Source: Cerioporus squamosus (taxonomy: Eukaryota > Basidiomycota > Agaricomycetes > Polyporales > Polyporaceae). Taken from it: a stretch of DNA of 22,241 bases. Made by a program: the position numbers and the translations under genes. Where the stretch lies: assembly GCA_022592435.1 (NCBI GenBank), contig JABYQS010000449.1, positions 1-22,241 of the forward strand, written 5' to 3'. Shown here piece after piece: positions 8,901 through 22,241 of this stretch. The first letter of the stretch is position 1. Each line of letters begins with the position of its first letter. Below the pieces are notes generated by a model. That model did no database searches and was not told where the DNA came from. It saw nothing but the letters and a program-made list of their open reading frames with translations.

Positions 8901-9380
8901 GAGAGCGGATTGACTTGCGGGGAAGGGAGGCAAGGAACGCGTCGCGGGCGTCTCCGCACGCGAGCTCGTCGCGCGTGCTCTCGATCGCGTCGGTGAAGGC
9001 GACCTGGACCTTGATCGTGACCTCGACCGCTCGGTGTGTCCCTGCGACTGCGAAAACGAGCGCGTGTGGGAGACGGAAGAGATGCTCTCACGATCCTCCA
9101 GCAGCACAGGATCGAGTCCTATTGACTGAGCGGCTGCATTGCGTAGATGATTGCGGTCCTCGTCTTCCTCTGGGGGCAGGGGCGGCGGGGCTGAGATCTC
9201 AATGACCTCAGAGAACATGAACGGGGTGGACGCTGGTGGAGGGCGGCCCTTCTTGCTCTTGTTGCGTGCGCGGGTGAAAGGGAGGGTGATGCCCGAGGGG
9301 ATGAGCAGGCTTCCGCGAGCGCGTTTCGGCAGGCCCGTCAGGGCGTTGGGTGGGGGTGAGGAGGAAGAGGGAGAGGACAT
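5929..9380 (-). CDS. PH-domain protein with a very long Ser/Pro-rich disordered region
   Basis: Two exons, 9380-9...8458 and 8395-5929, are separated by a 62-nt intron (8457-8396; AG|GTGAGA donor, CTGTAG acceptor). The 3390-nt frame gives 1129 residues. Residues 1-30 are Ser/Pro-rich. Around 120-135 is an RS-repeat run. From about 170 to 308 is a PH-like domain: a beta-rich segment with WKTRVLVLTSS near its start and EAQNWIAAIKHAVLSER as the closing helix with its conserved Trp. After the intron come more than 800 residues dominated by Ser, Pro, Thr and Arg with many SP/TP and polyproline motifs, then an acidic patch (SDSEEEASDRELEF) and the C-terminus SLEDVCT. PH domains bind phosphoinositides or proteins, so a membrane-linked scaffold rich in phosphorylation sites is a fair inference. 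The start is the first Met of the open frame. A further intron near the stop cannot be excluded. No specific orthologue is recognised. Confidence 0.8.
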
Positions 9381-9490
9381 GTTTTGAGCGGGCGCAGCGG
9401 AGGGAGAAGCGTCATAGGTAACGAAGGACGCAGAGCCCGAGGGATGCGCTGTAAATGGGTCTGCGCCAGTTGGCTGTCAGCTCGTAATCC

Positions 9491-10130
9491 TTATGAGCAC
9501 GCGAGAAGAGAGAAGGGAGACGCTCGGTGAAGATGGCGCGGCATGGAAACGAGCTCGCTCCGGGCGCGTTTGCTGGTATTTATGACGTTCCCGAGATGGC
9601 ACCCGGCCATTGACGTTGCGGTCTCCAGAGCGCAGCGCCCGCGAACTGTCATCCATGGACGGCACACGCCCGTCGCCGCGCACCACGACGAGGAGATACG
9701 AGGGGGCACTGGGACCGCCACTGCACCCGTGGTACACCGCCAGGCAGCATGGGCTTCCACTGGCGAACATTGGGAAGCCGGCGCTCCGATGAATGGTGGA
9801 GGAAAGAAGAGAGATACGCACCAGGCGGGACGCCATTACCCCTCCTATGCGGCATCGACGAGGTGCGCTTGCGGGTGAGGAGATCAGGGAGCTTGCTGTG
9901 CCTACGACCTGGCTCCAGGTCCTGCTTTGTGGAGGAGAAGCGGAACGGGCGCGCGACCTGCGCGGGGGAGCCCACAGGGCTCGCGGCGCGCGGCGAGAAG
10001 GACATGGGAGACACGTAGGAGAAGGAGGCAGACTGGGTCGGGGAGGGCGTCGAGGGCGTCGACAAGGGCGAGCATACATGGAGGGAGAGGACAAGGGGGA
10101 GAGAGGATCTTGTGTCAGCACCGTCCTTCA
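9491..10130 (-). CDS. tentative Ser/Pro-rich exons of an unknown gene
   Basis: One frame on the minus strand reads a low-complexity, plausibly coding segment (QSASFSYVSPMSFSPRAASP, later RPFRFSSTKQDLEPG and TRKRTSSMPHRR). A 62-nt intron at 9821-9760 (CTG|GTGCGT donor, TTCGCCAG acceptor) then joins to a frame that stops at 9491. Upstream, a donor CGCAG|GTCAGT near 10161 and a CTGAC branch site near 10111 suggest another intron, but the phase does not match this frame. The segment may be the 3' part of the gene whose exons appear at 10229-10927, or a separate gene. All three minus frames are open for long distances because the DNA is GC-rich, so confidence is low. Confidence 0.25.
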
Positions 10131-10228
10131 TCACGAAGCCCAAGGCGGCTCTGATAGAAGGCTAAAGTTACTGACCTGCGCAAGCTGCAGCTGGAGCATC
10201 GTCCTCGCACGCGTCGTCCCCTGCGCCG

Positions 10229-10927
10229 TCAACGGGGCCGTGCTCGTCGAGGGCGACGTTGAAGACGGGGGTGAGGGCCAAGCACCGTTGGCGACTTGCC
10301 GACACGGTTCGTTCTCGACCGCCAGATCCCAGCCTGAGATTCCTCCGCGAGGCGTCTATTCAATTTTGGCCCTTCCCGCCATCCAGAACCGTGCCTGCAA
10401 TCAACCACCGTTTCAGACGAGTCCACAATCATCTTTTCATGCAGGCAACAAGACCAGTATGCGCCACCGCACCACACGACGCCGACGCAGGTACGAGCCG
10501 CATCGGACGATTGAGCGAGTATGAATGGAGAGCAGGACAGGACCTCAGGCGACTTCGAATTGCGCTCCTCCATGGCGTGAGATGGGGCCACAAAGCAGTA
10601 CTTGCAAACATCCATATCGACCCAGTGGCGCTGCCAGAGTCTGCCAGAGTTGGCTCGCACCGCGCTGGGGTGTTCATCCAACCCTCGAGGTCTCTCGATA
10701 GCGAGTACTTACGTCGCCTTGTGCATCATACACGGCAGGTAGGCCCTTCCCCATAACCCGTCCGCGAACCGATGCCCTCCCCCACAGTACGCACATGTCC
10801 ACTGGAAAGCCTCAGGAATCTCTTGGGCAATAGTGATCCAGCATCTTACCAGTCGATCATCTTGCGAAGCGCCCACACGGTTCGCGGGATCGCGCTTGGT
10901 GCGCAAGGCCGCCGTGGAACACAGCAC
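10229..10927 (-). CDS. tentative multi-exon gene with a CxxC...CxxH...CxxC cluster; unknown
   Basis: A 48-nt intron (10849-10802; CTG|GTAAGA donor, TTTCCAG acceptor) and a second intron (10712-10641; GAC|GTAAGT donor, CTGGCAG acceptor) join three segments in phase. The joined reading runs from RDPANRVGASQDDRL into WTCAYCGGGHRFADGLWGRA, then YLPCMMHKAT, then LWQRHWVDMDVCKYCFV. Three metal-ligand-like pairs (CAYC, CMMH, CKYC) lie within about 45 residues, a spacing compatible with a small zinc-binding fold, though it matches no RING, MYND or other finger I can name. The frame stays open to about 10229 but becomes Arg-rich and less convincing after VLSCSP. The 5' end is unresolved; the frame is closed by TGA just upstream of 10927, so another exon is needed. 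Confidence 0.35.
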
Positions 10928-11518
10928 TCAGACCTGCGAGCCTCGAAACTTTGCTTGGCTCGGGACACGATGGTCGTTGGTTGAATCAGCTTGGATATGG
11001 GCTTCGCCCAGCGGAAGCGACCCAACGAAGAACACTCGACGACGTGTCCAACGGGCATCGCGCGCGCCGCGCAGTACCGTCGTGCACGGAATACTTCGCT
11101 TCGTTCTCCAGAGCATACACATACATGTTTCTGGTCATCTCTTCTCCCTTGATCCATCGTGTAGGTCTGGAAGTCCAGAAGGCTTACTGCTTTGGATTAT
11201 CTTCGCCGAGGTGCCCGCGGTGAGCGTGTCTCCAACCAGACGCTTCGGGGCTCGTCGTACGTAGCCATGTCCCGACATCGTACCCATATTACGTGTCCTC
11301 GCTGGACGAGCACGAATGCCACATGCTCATTAGGGTGCGCATACGTACATCGCCCTCGCGAGTCGCACCTCTTCGCAACCGTCTAGAGATCAAACAGGCT
11401 CAGGCACGCAAGATGAGCAACGAAAGCTTCGAGAAAACAACGAACATTACACTTCGTGATACGAGTACGTACAATACACATGTGATACAAGCACAACCGG
11501 TCCCAACCGTAAACAGAA
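10928..11518 (-). other. 3' flank of prp8 plus possible 5' exons of the gene at 10229-10927
   Basis: Next to the prp8 stop (11519) is a T-rich 3' flank on the minus strand. Between about 11270 and 10950 two frames look coding-like: one opens with MSGHGYVRRAPKRLVGDTLT and another reads GEEMTRNMYVYALENEAKYS. They are in different phases and I found no intron of normal length that joins them, so they are recorded but not assembled. Microexons, a frame slip or chance are all possible. Confidence 0.25.
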
Positions 11519-19511
<7,993 letters not shown>

Positions 19512-19737
19512 CGTCGTGGACGAGAGACAAGAGTTGAGTACTGCTCAGTAAGCGCGCCAGCTACGCTGACGCGCGCTTGTCACGTGGCACCTTGGTGAGT
19601 CGGAGTTCGCCCATTTCAGTCTCCGAAGGCTTGCGCCACAAGCGTGCTGGACGCTCGTGAGTACGCCGAGCATGAGGAGTTCGAGAGAAATGTCCATTGC
19701 AACAGTCCGTGATACAAAGTAAAGTACAAGAAATAGG
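19512..19737 (-). promoter_or_regulatory. short spacer between the phospholipase D end and the prp8 start
   Basis: Only about 230 nt separate the likely end of the phospholipase D frame from the prp8 ATG on the same strand, so this must hold the 3' flank of one gene and the promoter of the other. The bases just before the prp8 ATG are pyrimidine-rich on the minus strand (CAACTCTTGTCTCTCGTCC), a common fungal promoter feature. No TATA box is evident. Confidence 0.4.
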
Positions 19738-22241
19738 TTACTTTCACAGCAAGAGGGCCGTGAAGCGAGTATGGGATGAGTACTTACTATTAGCTTGAAG
19801 AACGAGGGGGTAAGTGCTAGCAAAGTCCGGTGGTATCTCAGCGGCTCAGCAGTGGTGGTATATTAGTCGTAGATGGGTAACGGCATCATTCTGTGCACGT
19901 TCGTTTGTGAGCATCACGGTATCTGGCAATGCAATGAGTACGCACCTGTCAGACGGGAACAAGAAGTTGTTCGCGACATCCTCACCCTCGAGGAACCGAG
20001 TGGGGTACAGCACTGCAGTGCGAGTCAGCACACTCAATCTCACATGCGAACATCGTCCGACGTACCGAGATGACCTCGCAGCTCACGCAGGAGGTTCTCC
20101 ATCTCCTCCCTCTCGGCCTGGTCAAACGGCCTCGGCCCCTTCGCCCCAGGCTTCTTATCCTTGTCCTTGTCCTTCTCTTTCGCCTTCTCTTTCTCCTTCC
20201 CATTCCCACTGACCGGCGGCGTCGGGCTCTCCGGAGGTACAGGCGTGTTGCGAAATTGCGAATGAGACCCAGACCCAGACCCGGACCCGGACCCAGACTC
20301 TTCTTCGTCAGCGTGCTCCCTCTCCCGTGCAAGAGCATCCTCGGAGGCGTTCGCATAGTGGTTAGCGATGCGTGCTTGTCCGGGCGCCTCAGCATCAGCA
20401 GCCTCGGACGGCATGCGAGCGAGAGGAGGGTCCGATGGATCGTGGTCCTTGACCTGCACGGCAATGAGAAAGAGCAACGCTCAGTCATGCGGACGGACGT
20501 ACCGGCTTGTTCAATCGCTCATGATGAACAACGAACTCCTTGTACTGCTTCCACGTCGTGACAAGGTCATCCGGAATAGCGTGGAACACCTTGCGGAAGA
20601 TCTCCGTCTAAAATCCCTGTCGTTAACACCTACTCCACGTGGCAATGGACCAGTCGAAGACACCTACGTTGTGAACAGCGCTCGCCACCCACGTATCCTT
20701 CCAGAACTCGTCACAGATCGGGTCCTCAAAGCCATACGGGTCCACATGTGGCGTAGGCGTAGGCAGCTGCCACTGCTTGTTTCCAAGCTTCGCCGTGAGG
20801 TGCTTCCTTAACGTCGAGCGCGCCTCAGGTGCCTTCTCCTCCTCCGAATCTGCGTCGGTCTTGCTCGCTCGCGCGTGCGGCGGCTGGTCGTCGTGCGAGG
20901 CGTCGATAGAAGCATCCGCCGGAGCACCGTACAGCTCCCCCGTCTCAACTCGAGCTTCGGTAGGCTCATGCTCCTTCGCCTCCGCACGACCGTTCTGCGC
21001 ATGTCCGTTCTGGTTCTTGTGGACATCACCGTTCCCGGCTTGCCCATCCTCCAACACCTCCTGGATGGGTATACCAGACTCAGGGTTCCTCGGACGTTTC
21101 TCGGCGACGATCTTCTCCTCGAGCGTCGGGACGACGGAGCTGGGGAAACCAGACTCCCTACCTCCTCTGCGAGTGGGCATTGTCCTTTCCTCATCGAGGT
21201 ACTGGTCGCCAGCAGTGGCATCCCATCCACGAGCCTTGACACCAGCCTTCCGCAGCACCTTCGCAGTGTCATTGGATCCGACTTCGCCCGTGGCATGGAT
21301 AGCTAATAAGAGATGTGAGTGACAGACGACCAACTGGTTCCAACGAAAAGTCATACCCTGTTGAATGCCGTCGAGCGTATCATGGAAGAGCGCACCGGCA
21401 GCGTTGCGCTGGTGATGCTTGTCAATGTGCGTCACGCCACCCTCCCGGCCATACTCCTGCTCGCCCTCCGGGTCCCAGTGTTCCTGTTCGTGCGGTTCCT
21501 TGGTAGGCTCCGACGCCATGAGATCCTCTTCGTACAGACTGTCGACGTCGACGCCAAGGTGCTCTCGCATGAGCCGCAGCGGAGGGTGTGAGCGAATCGT
21601 CCGACTTTGAACGGTTTTCCAGCCATAGTGCTGTGGAGACGCGTCAGCATGGTATGAGACTGAAGTAATCCTGAAGCCCACCAGTCCATCATGTCGGTGT
21701 CACGAATAACTGCAGCAATCTCGGAGTCGCGGTCGCCCCGCTGAGACCGCTCGTGATGTTCGCACTCCCAATGATCGCAAGCCGATCATCCACTATACAG
21801 ACCTTGCCATGGATATAGACTTGCTCAGTCGTGAGCACGTCCCCACGAAGCTTGCCCCAGTTTGCGCAGGGAGAAAACAGTGATGTAGTCGTCCGGCTAG
21901 ACGGGATCCGTCAGATTGACACTCGGAGGGAGCTGAAGGTACGACATACATCGATGCCCTCCTTCCTGAGACGAGCGAATATGGAATTGGGACCGCGAGA
22001 GATCGTCCTGTTCTGGCACTCGAGGATGATGCGGATAGCGCTAGCATCGCCGTGGTCGACAGGGAAAGCGAAGCCAGGAAGAAGCGGGATGACGATACAG
22101 CACTTCCAAGGGGTGCGTTCCCGATGCGCTCGGATGATACGGTGCACAAGCGCGTCCCAATCCGGTTCTCGATCTTGACCTCGTTGACAACCGTTCTGCA
22201 CGCACATCAGCATCCATCGAGCTTGTAAGCGCGAATTGCTG
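19738..22241 (-). CDS. phospholipase D (Spo14/PLD1 type), C-terminal part, four single-base frame slips
   Basis: Exons: from 22195 to 21950, then 21896-21682, 21630-21357, 21302-20668, 20607-20503, 20453-20066, 20012-19946 and 19836-19788; the 5' part lies beyond the window. The enzyme hydrolyses phosphatidylcholine to phosphatidic acid and choline. Landmarks are PLLPGFAFPVDHGDASAIRI, the second catalytic HKD motif YIHGKVCIVDDRLAIIGSAN, MAGKPFKVGRFAHTLR, LRLMREHLGV and a C-terminus with VLYPTRFLEGEDVANNFLF and LTPSFFKLI. Between the HKD region and the end are long acidic and low-complexity stretches, including a GS repeat and a Lys/Glu run. The frame slips near 22157, 21862, 21755 and 21578, while exons from 21550 down are clean. 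The end is uncertain: a 46-nt intron from 19787 would give an immediate TAA at 19740-19738. Confidence 0.85.
20266..20295. repeat. five 6-nt tandem repeats encoding Gly-Ser
   Basis: Units gaccca/gacccg repeat five times and encode an alternating GS run in the C-terminal region of phospholipase D, next to a Lys/Glu/Asp-rich stretch. Being a multiple of three, the array can vary in length without breaking the frame. Confidence 0.9.

Noticed and set aside
9793..10524. A 243-codon open frame on the plus strand
   Set aside because: Composition is Arg/Gly-rich with no motif, it overlaps better minus-strand splice structure, and long antisense frames are expected in GC-rich DNA.
19545..19823. A 92-codon extension of the phospholipase D C-terminus
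   Set aside because: After LTPSFFKLI it passes a strong GTAAGT donor and loses all family character, and would end 33 nt from the prp8 start.

Overview
The window looks like nuclear DNA of a filamentous basidiomycete, probably an Agaricomycete. It is GC-rich and dense in short introns (mostly 45-70 nt) with GTRNGT donors, CTRAY-like branch points and YAG acceptors. It carries the spliceosomal protein Prp8, a Spo14-type phospholipase D and a membrane protein of the mushroom family usually labelled DUF6534. Family names come from recognising protein motifs in hand translations; no database search was run.

Layout. 1-256 (+): the 3' end of a METTL21-like (Methyltransf_16) protein methyltransferase, broken by two single-base frame slips. 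669-4132 (-): a DUF6534-type seven-helix membrane protein that I could rebuild as 24 very small exons (median about 30 nt, smallest 9 nt, one GC-AG intron), giving 347 codons in an unbroken frame. Its fifth exon is split by a segment of about 1.07 kb (2688-3756) with imperfect inverted ends beginning CAGG, ATTAG/CTAAT motifs near both ends and degenerate 8-bp flanking repeats, which together suggest a non-autonomous hAT-like transposon. The segment carries good splice signals and an AATAAA on the opposite strand. 4441-5321 (-): an unresolved stretch with many splice signals. 5929-9380 (-): a two-exon, 1129-residue protein with a PH domain and a very long Ser/Pro-rich tail. 9491-11270 (-): scattered coding-like exons, including one Cys/His cluster, that I cannot assemble confidently. 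11519-19511 (-): complete prp8, 17 exons, 2369 residues, every junction in phase. 19738-22241 (-): the C-terminal half of phospholipase D, continuing beyond the window, with four single-base frame slips between about 21575 and 22160.

The genes do not form a pathway. Prp8 (splicing) and phospholipase D (phosphatidic acid production) are housekeeping genes lying head-to-tail; the PH protein and the DUF6534 protein are probably membrane-associated. The part of most interest is the left third: a gene built almost entirely of microexons, interrupted inside one of them by a small transposon-like insertion that may carry its own spliced transcript.
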